Shown here: piece by piece, positions 54,495 through 64,000 of the stretch
Layout of the letters: every line of letters begins with the position of its first letter
Numbering within the stretch: the first letter of the stretch is position 1
NCBI GenBank assembly: GCA_024734495.1
Contig: JALMQS010000075.1
Location: forward strand, 3,960,935 to 4,024,934
Reading direction: 5' to 3'
From: Forficula auricularia
Lineage: Eukaryota; Arthropoda; Insecta; Dermaptera; Forficulidae
DNA length: 64,000 bases
Program-made: the position numbers and the translations under genes
Notes under the pieces: model-generated
The model's database searches: none
What the model was told of the DNA's origin: nothing
Seen by the model: only the letters and a program-made list of their open reading frames with translations

Positions 54495-57175
54495 ATAGCG
54501 TTTCTTTGGTTTCAGTGTAAAATTTTTGAGGGTAACTCGTGAGAATATTGATAAACATCATAAATCTAGACTAGCGCAATCGTCCCACTATTTACTCAAG
54601 AAAATGACTACAGTTATATTTGATTTGTTCATTTAGCCAGTCATTTAATGTGTTTATTGATTTATATAATTACTCGAAGCACAGCTCGCCAGGCGTTTGG
54701 AATATTTAATACACTCACAATTTAAATGTAATTTCTAATCGACGGAAACCCTCTGAACTTGTTTTGGAATCCTTACAGCATCTCGGATCATTATTCTATC
54801 CTGGCCTTTTCACAAAATAAATTCTCAATTGAACATGGGTTGAGAGTGTTGACTTACTTGATACCTAAATTCTAATTAATATGTAATTTTAAGTTTGGTG
54901 AATAATCAAATTTTGTTAAAAAAATCTCCCAATTCTCAATTTTGTATATAAGCCGAACTCGATTTTTACAAGATTCTTTTTTTACACGAATTTGAAGTTC
55001 CAGGATTCATAGTTTTCATTGTTTTTTAAAAGTGGAATTTTAAAATTATTGAATTAATGTCAATAATTAGAAATTTTTCAAATATACCCAACTCATTTTT
55101 ACGCGTTTTGTTTTTCTACTAGAATTTCTAAGAAACTTAACTACCGTGTAAAAAAGAGTCGGGTGTAATATATTAAATTTCAAATTTCAACGCTCATATT
55201 TTAAAAAAATTATATAGAATGAAATTCAACAAACTATAAATTATATCAGAGCGTTTATTTGATTGTAAACATTTTGTAATGATTATTTATTTATTTAAAC
55301 GATAAAAGACATAGTCGATGCACATAGTAGTGTCACCAACTCCGCCATACAAAATGATACATCGACCCCTACACACAGTTGAAGAAATAGAAACAATTAC
55401 AAATACTTAAACAAACTGACTGACCACCCAAACGACTATGCAAAAAAGATAATGACAATAAAAATCCCACAAATTCTTCCCCTCGACCCTTCTCTTAATT
55501 ATGTGTATTATTGCCCTGTAAATACTTCAAATGCTAAATTTTATTTGTAATTGTAATTATCTAGATATTAGCCCACAGAAAATGAAGAGTTCTCTGGAAC
55601 TCTTAATTTAATTTTGTAAATTATCATTTCATAACAAAAAAGTTACTAAAAAAAACTGCTTGGGGAAATAAAAAAATAAAAAATAAAAAATTTGTTTATT
55701 AATTTTGGTTATTTATTTTGAATTAGATCTACTTGATTAGGTGATTTAATTATCTTATTATCTTATATCTTTCATTAGATTGAATAATGTAATGGCTCGT
55801 ACCATATATATTTAAAGATATGAATGTTAAACTATATATGGGAGATTTCGCAAATGAAGATTTATCTGCAAAAACTTTAATATTTTTTAACGACCCATGC
55901 ATGCTTAATTTGAAAAATATCAAATAAAATATAATTTGATCTAATCTGGATTGTGAATGTGAGTAAATTTATGCACATTTTTTTAAATTATATTAAATCA
56001 GATGTAAAAAATTACAAGATCGGATTGAACTTAATTTGGCCTTGAGCGACTTGATCCTCGATTATTATTCCAATCTTTTTTTTATTAAAATTTTTTCCAT
56101 GCAAAAGGTAAATTAACATTTAATCATTAAAACCCATTTAAAGAGTAGTTTTATCAAAATTGCTTATATTAGGTATAGGTATAATAATTTTGATAATATA
56201 CCCTGAATTAATCAAGTTAATATAAATAACATAAAGTAATTTATCTCTATTTTGCTTTACAGTGTTTTATTATTTACTTATTTGGATTATTATTTAGGAA
56301 AAATGAATTTTTAACATAGTTGTTAAAAAAAGATCAGAATTGCACGAGATTGGATAATTAGAAGATTTCATGTTTGAAATAGCAAATCAATAAATAAATA
56401 GCGCCAGCTTGCTTGTAATGAGGTAATTATGGGTTTATATGTTTTATTTGGAAATTTTAGTAGGATGGCTTGGAGTAATTTTAAAGTTTTTCAAAGCATA
56501 CTAGTGCATGCTCATTAGTAGATTCAGAGCTCCTTTTAAATCCTCTCTTTCAAACCGTAGTATTAAGGTTGTATTTATAATAGAAATCATCTTCTCCCTT
56601 CTTTTCTATTGCATGAGATCCTCAGAGTGAGCTCTTTTTTATTTATATAAAAATTCCATACTAATTCGTCCTGTAATCTAATCCAATTTACTAAGGCTCC
56701 ATAGAGCGTAATCCTTGCATAGAGGATATCGCTTCTTCAATCAAGATTATATAAGACTCTCTTTAAAGTAGTATCGTAACTGAATCAACTTTATGAGATA
56801 AACAATAATCCCAAGAGATTGAATATAGCCCTTCTGATACAATAAAAAATATAAGTTTTAATAACAGGATTCTGATTCAGTAGAAGATAATTTCGTTATT
56901 TTTCCAGGCTAGTCGAATCTTCTCAGGAAAATTGAACTTTTATAAACATTAAGGCTGTCTAATATTTAGATACATTAATGGAATCTTCCAAGTGTAATCT
57001 TCTAGACATTGAGAAATTATTAATATTAAGTTTTGCTGCTTTGGGATATGATTACTTTTGGAATGAAGATATCTCCCTGATCACCGAAATTCCGTTCAAG
57101 GAAATTCGTATTGGTATTCAGAATCAGGCATTTACCTACAGTCAAACTATACATAGATCAAATCCGTGTTTAGAA
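54495..57175. other. AT-rich, no gene recognised
   Basis: A segment near 54031-54100 is echoed at about 55690-55745 (TTATTTTGAATT, TCTACTTGATTAG), so a dispersed repeat fragment is present. Otherwise there are only short chance frames. Confidence 0.55.
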
Positions 57176-57179
57176 TATC

Positions 57180-58310
57180 TTTTTTTTTTTTTTTTTTTTA
57201 ATGATAATGATGAGAGAAGGAGTTACACCAAAAAGGTGCAACCCCTAAAGGCCTCGGTTGGCCCCTCCATCGTGAAAAAGAAGAAGAAAGAATTTTATGG
57301 GTTGGGCGGAGGTCGAAGGTATCTGTGGATACGGGTCTTAAATAGCTTAAGGTTATAAGTCGCGGGAAAGATGGTGGCAGGGAGCGAGTTCCAGTCTCTG
57401 GAGGTCATAGGAATAAAAGAGTTGGCGAAAGCGCTTGTTCGACTTTTATCCAATTTGACAGCGAAGGGGTGCTGAGCGTTAGAAAACCGCGTGTTTCTCG
57501 TAAAGAGGGCATTAGGGGGGATAAGAGATTTCAGCTCGACTGAACAGACACCGTGATAGTATCTGTAGTACAGGGAAAGGGCAGAAACGGTTCTTCGGTG
57601 AGCCAGGGAGTCGAGTGAGTTGGTTAGAGCCGGGTCTCCTATTAGTTTAATTGCTCGCTTCTGAATTGCATCCAGTGTAGCAAGAGAATGCTTGGATGCA
57701 CCCCTCCACAGATGAGAGCCATATTCGAGACAGGGACGAATTTGAGCCTTATACAGCATAAGAAGTTGACTGGGAGTATAACAGCGTCTAGACCTAAATA
57801 GGAGACCAAGCTTGCGCGCTGCAGCTTTAGCAGTGGTTGAGATATGGTCATTCCATGAAAGGTCAGACCCTAGAGTTACGCCTAGCATTGAAATTTTATC
57901 CCTGAATTCTAGTGAGTTTGAGTCGAATGATATGTTTGGGAGGTTTCTGTCGACGCGCCTAGAAATAAGGCAACACTGAGTTTTCCCTGCATTGAAGTTA
58001 ACTAAGTTTTGGGATCCCCAGTTTTTAAGTTTGCACAAGTCTAAATTAATTGAAGAGGCAATGTCTGCACGGTTTTTATGCGATGCAGGGGCGTTATGTA
58101 GGGTGCTGTCATCTGCGTAACAATGTACCGGATTGGAGGGCAAGTTTAGAAGGTCGTTGATATAGATAAGAAAAAGCGTAGGGGAGATAACCGATCCCTG
58201 AGGAACTCCAGCGTTGGTGTGGGGGAAGATGATATTTATCGATGACAACCTTAATACGGTCTGAAAGAAAACTTTCAGAGCAACTTACAGAGTCTCGCCA
58301 TTTGAGATTC
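57180..58310 (-). mobile_element. 5'-truncated non-LTR retrotransposon (LINE)
   Basis: On the minus strand: the end of an RT fragment with a frameshift, the rest of RT, a short 3' UTR (GGGGCCAACCGAGGCCTTTA...) and a poly(A) tail (T-run at 57180-57199). A copy reduced to the 3' tail lies at 23108-23230. Truncation from the 5' side and the A-tail are hallmarks of target-primed reverse transcription. A target duplication could not be fixed. Confidence 0.85.
57295..58248 (-). pseudogene. LINE reverse transcriptase, C-terminal half
   Basis: The open frame covers 317 residues. AGVPQGSVISPTLF (13-26) and YINDL (29-33) are RT motif B region, and YADD (44-47) is the catalytic metal-binding motif. The remainder is the thumb and C-terminal region, with CLEYGSHLWRGA, DAIQKRAIKLIGD and LYYRYYHGVCS, as in Jockey/CR1-group LINEs. 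The reading SESFLSDRIKVVID lies just upstream in another frame (about 58240-58280), so a frameshift near 58210-58240 breaks the protein. The endonuclease and RT fingers are missing. Although the frame after the break is open, it cannot be a working enzyme. Confidence 0.88.
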
Positions 58311-58842
58311 TAGACATATAGCAGCTAGTTTGCTGGCCAATCGTCTTGATCGTACCCAGAATTTTTTTTTTCTGATGCCTCAAAGTTTTTTTTAACGAAA
58401 ATCAATATTAAAAAAGAAAAAATTAATGTAGGTTCATTTATTTTTACAAAACTATTGGAATAAAAACTAATATTATATGCAATTTTAAAGGATATTTTAT
58501 AACATGTTTTCATGAATCCGAATTTAATTATGATTCAAATATTATGCTTAAATAACGCCCCCGCTGTGGCCCAAAAAATATTATGGCTCGAATTTATTAA
58601 TTATATTTCTGTTGCGAAACTACTATGCAACCTTTTGTAATATAATGTAAATATATTGGCAATAAGTAAATAATTTAAAATTAAAATTAATTAAAAATTT
58701 TTGTGAAAATGAAACTTTATTTTTGGGACTCTTTGTAAAATTTTATACCTTGACGAAAGGTCCAAAAATATTATTTTTTTTCGATTTATATTTATTTATT
58801 TCTATATAAAATCCTCATTAAAATAAAATTTTAATATTTCAA
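58311..58842. other. AT-rich, no gene recognised
   Basis: No supported feature. Confidence 0.6.
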
Positions 58843-58917
58843 AATATAGGGATTGGGGGGGGGGGGGGGGGTACACTCATTGCCTGGGAATGCAAGTGAT
58901 CTTATTTACGCCACTGT
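58843..58917 (-). mobile_element. Orphan hAT-like terminus with G-run
   Basis: A G-run (about 58856-58871) is followed by CATTGCCTGGGAATGCAAG and ends TTACGCCACTG at 58917. CAGTGGCGTAA on the minus strand resembles the hAT ends at 3.6 and 17.4 kb. The other end was not found. Confidence 0.45.
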
Positions 58918-60050
58918 ATAATGTCACCTTGATGATTTTGTGAGGAAGGGGCACCATGGCCCTTCTATGTACATCCCTGGCCTAGTGGTAATATACAAAA
59001 AGGTATACGAAGGGAATATTAAGAAATGAATTTGAAAAGAGGATGACCATACTAGTCCCCGAAAGTGTCAAGCTCGTTTCTAAGATCTAATTGTCTTAGA
59101 GTTCTGGGCTGGCTGATTAATCTCCCATAAATTATCAATTACTTACTTCTAGTTCTAATGCGTTATTTCCAAACATTCAACACCCTTTCATGGTCAAATT
59201 AGAGACAAAAAATATCTTTGTTCATGCTAACGCTAAATGATATCCTGCTTTAAGCATCCAAACTTTACCCATTCATCATAATATCCTACTAATATTAATA
59301 ATAGTCATAATAAATAATAATACTTTATGCATGCATTCTAATGTGAAAGCCAATTCGTTCATAATTGCATTTCTGACAGTCATCCAGAATAAAATCTGAC
59401 TTTTTTCACTCTAATCTTATTTTTCAATCGCAGTGATACAATAGATATTTTGTAACTAAGTGAATAAAAATGTTGATAATTACACTACATTAGTTTACTT
59501 CCGGTCTGCTGTCTTTCTCCCTGTCTGTTACACCTGCAGAGTGTTATTTACTGCTTTTGGAATTAAAAAAAAAAGGTTTGTATTGTTTCCCTAGATTTTT
59601 AAACGAAGAGGTGTTTTTGAGAGCATCGGACCATTAAATGCTCTTTACTTTTGACGATATCAAGTGAAAGGTCACTCGTTTCCATTGTCAGAGTTCATTC
59701 GCCAGTACTTGCAAAGAGAAAAAAAGGCGAAAAATAACGGAGAGAGGAAAAACGGTAGCAGCAATCAGAAAAAAGGAACAAATAAAAATTGAACAAATGA
59801 ATGGAAGAAACCGAATGAAATCAAGTGTTAAATAAGAAGAAAATTAATTGGCTTCTACTTTGAAAATTCTCACACATTCCAGAGATCGATGTCTGGTATT
59901 TTTTGAATATTAAATTATAAAATTTCTATATGAGAAGAATGCATCTCCTTTCTATTTCTGTATTATGATTTATCTATGAGGAGGAAGAATAATAATAGCA
60001 GATTTAACGAACTATAGATTGAAATAGAGAGTCATCTCTTACTTGAAAAG
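58918..60050. other. AT-rich; unique-looking purine-rich patch
   Basis: At about 59690-59780 the sequence is purine-rich (GAGAAAAAAAGGCGAAAAAT, AACGGAGAGAGG) and not shared with other repeats here. A regulatory role is possible but unsupported. Confidence 0.45.
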
Positions 60051-60057
60051 TTTTTAC

Positions 60058-60235
60058 TTTGCCGAGAGTAGCAGAGTTGTTGAATCATAAAGAGAAACAA
60101 AGAGGTTGTCCTCTGCTTGATGCAAATAAACATACACACATCAAATATTTAATATTTATGTGTGTTTGTTATTTGTTTCAAGCAGAGGACAACCTCTTTT
60201 GTTTATCTTTATGAGTGTATTTACTGATAAATAAT
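60058..60235. mobile_element. Palindrome of motif D (reference copy)
   Basis: TTTGCCGAGAGTAGCAGAGT, then AAAGAGAAACAAAGAGG, TTGTCCTCTGCTTGATGC, AAATAAACATACACAC, a short AT spacer, and the inverse: GTGTGTTTGTTATTTG, TTTCAAGCAGAGGACAACCT. Arms are about 60 bp. This is the most complete example of a motif that recurs at 11.0, 18.9, 23.5, 37.25, 47.7, 49.6 and 50.8 kb. Confidence 0.85.
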
Positions 60236-61282
60236 TATTTTTGTAGTGTTTAATGTGTCCATAAAAAATAATGCACTTAATAGGTTTTAGAAACAAAATG
60301 CTAAAATAATCATAGATTGTAATTAGACATATGACACATTTTTTGAAGTTACAGGTTTTTCAGTTTATCTTAAATAAATTATGTTTACAAATTGGTTGTG
60401 TGAAATTTTTTTTCTAAATTAACGCAATAAGCCAATTTTAAAGCCTAAAAATTTTATTTGTAAAATTTGTCGATGATAGTTTATTTAGAGATATGTTCAT
60501 ATGACAAATAGTTTGCATTTGCAATAAAGGCAGGCACCATCTTTAATATTCAAGACCGGGCACTATTTTTATTATTTATGATATCGTTATGTTTAAAACT
60601 AGATCTATAGCAGAAACGACTTGACAAGAAAGAATTTTCAAAACTTTTAACTACGTTGAATGAGTTTTTGATAACTATCGGTAAAACAATTTGGTAGGAA
60701 AACGTCGAAAAGTTGGTCTTTAAGGAAAAGAGTTTAATGGATTTTTGATTCATTCATAATCTGAATATCCTGAACTGACCAACGCAACACCAAACAATCG
60801 GTTTGAACAACATAAATTTTAAAAGTTATTAATTATTTTGACAGAATGTCTGTTAGTGGGTGTTTGTGTTAACAAATTTTTATGATAAGCTCTAACTCAA
60901 AAACCAATGAAAATTTAAAAAACGAAATTTTAAGAATTTTATATATTGGTTGAAATCAGACCAAAGATTAAGGGGGAAGGGGTTTTAAAAATGTGGAATC
61001 TTTTGCACTCTTTTGACTCTATGAAACTATTGGGTAAACAAATCAATCTGATTTTTTTATTTAATTTAATTATACAAGGTGTGTGTAGGGGAGCCCCCCC
61101 CCCCCCCCAAGGGGGGATTGAAGTGCACCTATGGAAAAATCATGAGATGGCCACATTTTCTTTTTTATAATAAAAATTTAAAATTATATAGCCGACGAGA
61201 TTATTAATATACCTAGAGAAATTTTCTCTTTGAAAAATTTGAAAACCCACCAATTTTTTTTTTTTAATTATAATGATAAGTT
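60236..61282. other. AT-rich, C-run, no gene
   Basis: A C-run at about 61096-61110 lies within AGGGGAGC...AAGGGGGGATTG. A 74-codon frame over it is a composition artefact. Nothing else recognised. Confidence 0.55.
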
Positions 61283-61665
61283 AAATTAGGGAAGGATGAA
61301 AATATTTTTTATTAGAGACAAAAGGATCAACCGGGATTCGAACCCGGGATCTTCAGTATGTGCGCTGCGATGCCTTCATAAGAGCCTTAGATCTTATCAT
61401 CATCGCGAACATCCCGGGTTCGAATCCCGACTGATGATAAGAACTAACGCTCTTATGAAGGCATCACAGGGCACTTGCGAAGATCCCGGGTTCGAATCCC
61501 GGCTGATCCTTTTGTCTATAATAAAATATCTTTTCTTCGTTCCCTAATTTAATTTAATTTATAATTGTCTTTCGACGTGGCCTCGTTGTGATTGCGCCTC
61601 GGGGTAAAGAAAAAAATATTTTAGACCTTTGGAATTGAGATTGATTGGGAGGCGTTTGAATATAG
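61283..61665. mobile_element. Inverted pair of tRNA-like units
   Basis: Arms from about 61283 and to about 61553 are inverse copies (TTAAATTAGGGAAGGATG / TTCGTTCCCTAATTTAA). Each arm holds CCCGGGTTCGAAYCCCGG-type T-arms (GGTTCGAATCC B-box) and AAAAGGATC next to the acceptor-like stem. The + arm is followed by TTTTGTC, a pol III terminator, then continues to 61665 with GGCCTCGTTGTGATTGCG, CGATTGGGAGGCGTTTG-like sequence shared with the element at 62.5-63.2 kb. The A-box half differs from that element. Confidence 0.7.
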
Positions 61666-62531
61666 TATAGGTAATAATAAGTTTTTGAATTTGAAAAAAT
61701 TGGAAATTTTCTATAAGCTGTGTTTGCTGGGCGTGACGAGCGAAGAGATTACGTGTTTGCACTCCAAAATGCCGGTTTAATTTATCTAGGAAGATTTCCT
61801 GTATTTTTTTATATATAAATATATATGCAATTAAATTAAAATCGATTGTAAGATAGATAATAAATCACGTGAGGTTAGTGAAATCGCACCCAAGTATGTC
61901 CGTCCCTCGCCCTCTTTCTTTCTTTCTTTCTCATCATCCATCTAACTGGACAGGCCAGGTAATGATCATCATCATTCCATTACACTTTCACTAATTATTT
62001 CACTTGTTCAAATTTTTTTTTTTAAATTACCTACACTTACATTCCATAAATGTGTATAAATAAGTACATTTATAAAATTTTATTTCATTTTAATTATAAA
62101 TTAACTTTTTTTTTAAGCTTCAGGGTAAACGGAAAACGAAATTCTATTTTTTTTTTTTTTTTTTTTACAATAATCCGCGCTAATTCAAAAACGTAAAGTC
62201 ATGTTTTTTTTGTTGTTTCGGATTCCCCATTCTTATCACTAGTCAAGAAGGCAGAATCGTTCAGTTCGTTGTAGTGCCAAAAAATTTGTATTTTATTTGA
62301 ATACACAAACAGACCATTTGAAAAATTTTAATTTTTGATTTTCTTTATTTTTTGACATTTTTTAGTACCCATCTAAAACTCGTCTTAGTAAATTTTGAAA
62401 TTTTTTTGCTCACCGGTATAAAAGATATCGAATTTCGGTTTTTTGCTCATAACTTCTTCAAAAATGGTACAAATTCAAAAAAAAAATTTTTTTTGTTTTT
62501 TTACATACTTTTTAGAAAAAAATACAAAAAA
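61666..62531. other. AT-rich, T-runs and CTTT repeat, no gene
   Basis: A CTTTCTTTCTTTCTTT patch lies near 61913-61930 and a T-run near 62148-62166. No gene recognised. Confidence 0.55.
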
Positions 62532-62589
62532 GTTATTTAAAGTTCAAATTTAGGGAAGGAAGAAAAGATTATTTTTATTACAGACAAAA

Positions 62590-62684
62590 GGATCAGCCGG
62601 GGCTCGAACCCGGGATCTTTGCATATGTACTGCAATGCTTTGTCATAAGAGGTTTAGCTCCTATATCCACTAAGCTACTGATCT
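62590..62684 (-). ncRNA. tRNA-like gene unit, left copy
   Basis: 95 nt from AGATCAG to CTGATCC on the minus strand. A-box TAGCTTAGTGG, B-box GGTTCGAGCC, T-arm CCGGG-TTCGAGC-CCCGG. The acceptor stem has 6 of 7 pairs because of an A/C first pair. The middle is about 20 nt longer than in a typical tRNA and can form a GCAT...ATGC arm; no clear anticodon arm could be drawn. Confidence 0.55.
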
Positions 62685-62950
62685 CCGAACTCAAACTAAT
62701 ACCTTTTGTATATATGAATTATGGAATTTCTTTTTTAATCCTCTCCTCGTTCATTTTTCGCAGCGTAGGCCTTGATTCATTAATTAAACAATTAATTATT
62801 CCAGCGCCTCCCAATCGATCGCAGACCCCAAAGATCGAAAATAATTTTCTCTTCACCCGGGGCGCGACCACAACGAGGCCGTGTAAAGACAATTAATAAC
62901 AAATTCAAATTTAGGGAACGAAGAAAAGATTATTTTTATTACAGACAAAA

Positions 62951-63045
62951 GGATCAGCCGGGGCTCGAACCCGGGATCTTTGCATATGTACTGCAATGCT
63001 TTGTCATAAGAGGTTTAGCTCCTATATCCACTAAGCTACTGATCC
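62951..63045 (-). ncRNA. tRNA-like gene unit, right copy
   Basis: Same as the left copy, but the acceptor stem GGATCAG/CTGATCC is perfect over 7 bp. TTTTG follows directly and could stop pol III. With intact A- and B-boxes, perfect acceptor and T stems and a terminator, it may still be transcribed. The long middle section argues against a normal tRNA. Confidence 0.55.
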
Positions 63046-63233
63046 CCGAACTCAAACTAATACCTTTTGTCTATATGAATTATGGAATTTCTTTTTTAAT
63101 CCTCTCCTCGTTCATTTTTCGCAGCGTAGGCCTTGATTCATTAATTAAACAATTAATTATTCCAGCGCCTCCCAATCGATCGCAGACCCCAAAGATCGAA
63201 AATAATTTTCTCTTCACCCGGGTTATTTAAAGT

Positions 63234-64000
63234 GTTTTTATATGCGATTTTTGAGTTTGAAAATTTTAATCTTGTTTTTGAAATTGTATGTACTCTTCGA
63301 TTTTTTTGATAATTTTTATATAATGAAAAAAAAAATCTACCAATATTTCGAAAAAAAATCAATCCCTATTTCTTTGAAAACAATTAAAATAAAAATTAAA
63401 AAAATAATAAATTTTCTGAAATGCAATTGGGGTAGAATGTCTCACTCTGGTATAGAAAGAAAGGGTGGGAAATATAATTTTGGGCACTTTTATACTAATC
63501 CCGGATACATGTCGAGACAAGTCCACACCCATTGAGGACAATGAAACAAGCTCAGACACGAAATAAAATTTTTTCTATTAATCAAGTATAGTAAGAGTTT
63601 TATCAATAGCGTCTAATTCTCCTTAATACTAGCTAACTATTTTAATACTAATAATAAAATTGCATTCAAAGTCTATTATATAAAGTTGAAATATGTTAAA
63701 AAACACATGAAAAATAATTATACTCTCAATCTATCGTTATAGATTAAACACGTATGTAATAATTTTTTAGTAAAAAAGTAAAATACCTATAAGCTTTCAA
63801 AGCGATTCAATGCAAATAATTAAATTAGCCACAGACACATATTATATACCAATATATATACACTCAATTTTTTGAATTCAATATGTAGGTAGCTGAAAGA
63901 TTGAAAGAAACATAGAATTTGAAAAATTAAATATTTTTTATTTAAAAGTTTTATTAGTAAATTAAACCAATGTTTTAATTAAGTGAAATACTCTATGTCT
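63234..64000. other. AT-rich, no gene recognised
   Basis: Frames of 66-97 codons overlap at 63242-63559 on both strands but are low-complexity (K/I/F-rich). No element was recognised up to the window edge. Confidence 0.55.

Larger units (their letters stand above)
62532..63233 (-). mobile_element. Head-to-tail dimer of a tRNA-containing element with 12-bp TSD
   Basis: Two copies of one unit lie in tandem with an offset of 361 bp (62544-62904 and 62905-63221). The pair is bounded by GTTATTTAAAGT on both sides (62532-62543 and 63222-63233), a perfect 12-bp direct repeat. On the minus strand each unit runs CCCGGGTGAAGAG, a GC-richer leader, a tRNA-like region, TTTTGTC, and a CCCTAAATTTGAA 3' part. 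The copies differ by few bases, e.g. one acceptor-stem base. The left copy holds a linker (GGCGCGACCACAACGAGGCC) missing from the right end of the right copy. A target repeat that long suggests retroposition rather than a DNA transposon. Confidence 0.8.

Noticed and set aside
56978..57358. 126-codon + ORF
   Set aside because: It runs through the poly(T) (FFFFFF) tail of the reverse-oriented LINE; it is a chimera of flank and LINE antisense.
57642..57851. 69-codon minus ORF inside the LINE
   Set aside because: Alternative frame of the reverse transcriptase coding region.
61296..61547. 83-codon + ORF with repeated NPGFESRL-like phrases
   Set aside because: The repeated phrase is the translated tRNA T-arm (CCCGGGTTCGAATCCCGG) present three times; not a protein.
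62590..63045. Ordinary tRNA genes
   Set aside because: Boxes and stems are good, but the middle is about 20 nt too long, no anticodon arm is clear, and the units lie in a mobile dimer with flanking repeats.

Overview
The window is strongly AT-rich eukaryotic DNA with almost no coding capacity. Everything recognisable fits an arthropod, probably insect, chromosome: a short coding exon ending in a GTAAGC splice donor, several non-LTR retrotransposon remnants, hAT, pogo/Tigger, Harbinger and Helitron-type DNA elements, tRNA-derived repeats, and short sequence families common in insect genomes. No bacterial operon, CRISPR array, rRNA gene or convincing ordinary tRNA gene was seen. The species cannot be named from this window.

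The one credible host gene signal is at about 21.06-21.57 kb on the + strand. A comparatively GC-rich leader with a 21-codon upstream ORF is followed by a 34-codon exon (21471-21572) that encodes a signal peptide and a proline-rich start, ending in phase 0 at a splice donor. No later exon was recognised in the 42 kb to the right, so that stretch is probably a giant first intron, or intergenic if the exon is false.

The rest is a layered set of mobile elements. From left to right: a hAT-like element at 3.6-4.9 kb with another element nested in it; three foldback elements of one family (6.4, 12.1 and 32.1 kb); four copies or part-copies of a roughly 0.6-0.9 kb repeat, here called family A (window start, 9.2, 15.3 and 48.5 kb); a pogo-like MITE (10.56 kb) with a related broken end (24.0 kb); a 337-bp tandem duplication (14.1-14.75 kb); a hAT-like element with a perfect 8-bp target duplication (17.4-18.3 kb); a Helitron-like element directly upstream of the exon (20.2-21.0 kb); palindromes at 21.9, 22.8, 38.8, 42.2, 45.0, 53.7 and 60.1 kb; an internally deleted Tigger-like transposon (40.3-41.0 kb); two Harbinger-like MITEs (43.75 and 44.57 kb); a 634-bp foldback with a perfect 8-bp duplication (47.76-48.40 kb); a probable solo LTR (49.6-50.25 kb); a Helitron candidate containing a hAT MITE and a 119-bp minisatellite (51.5-53.16 kb); a frameshifted LINE reverse-transcriptase fragment (57.2-58.3 kb); and tRNA-derived elements at 61.3-63.2 kb, including a head-to-tail dimer flanked by a 12-bp direct repeat.

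Two patterns deserve most attention. First, many unrelated-looking palindromes carry the same core: a CTGA-N-GA box, one extra base, a stem-loop, then GAAAC. In the best copies this is followed by TATAGTC, which resembles a hammerhead ribozyme with a very short helix III, as described for Penelope-like elements. Second, the tRNA-like dimer at 62.5-63.2 kb looks like a tRNA-containing retroposed unit inserted as a head-to-tail multimer.
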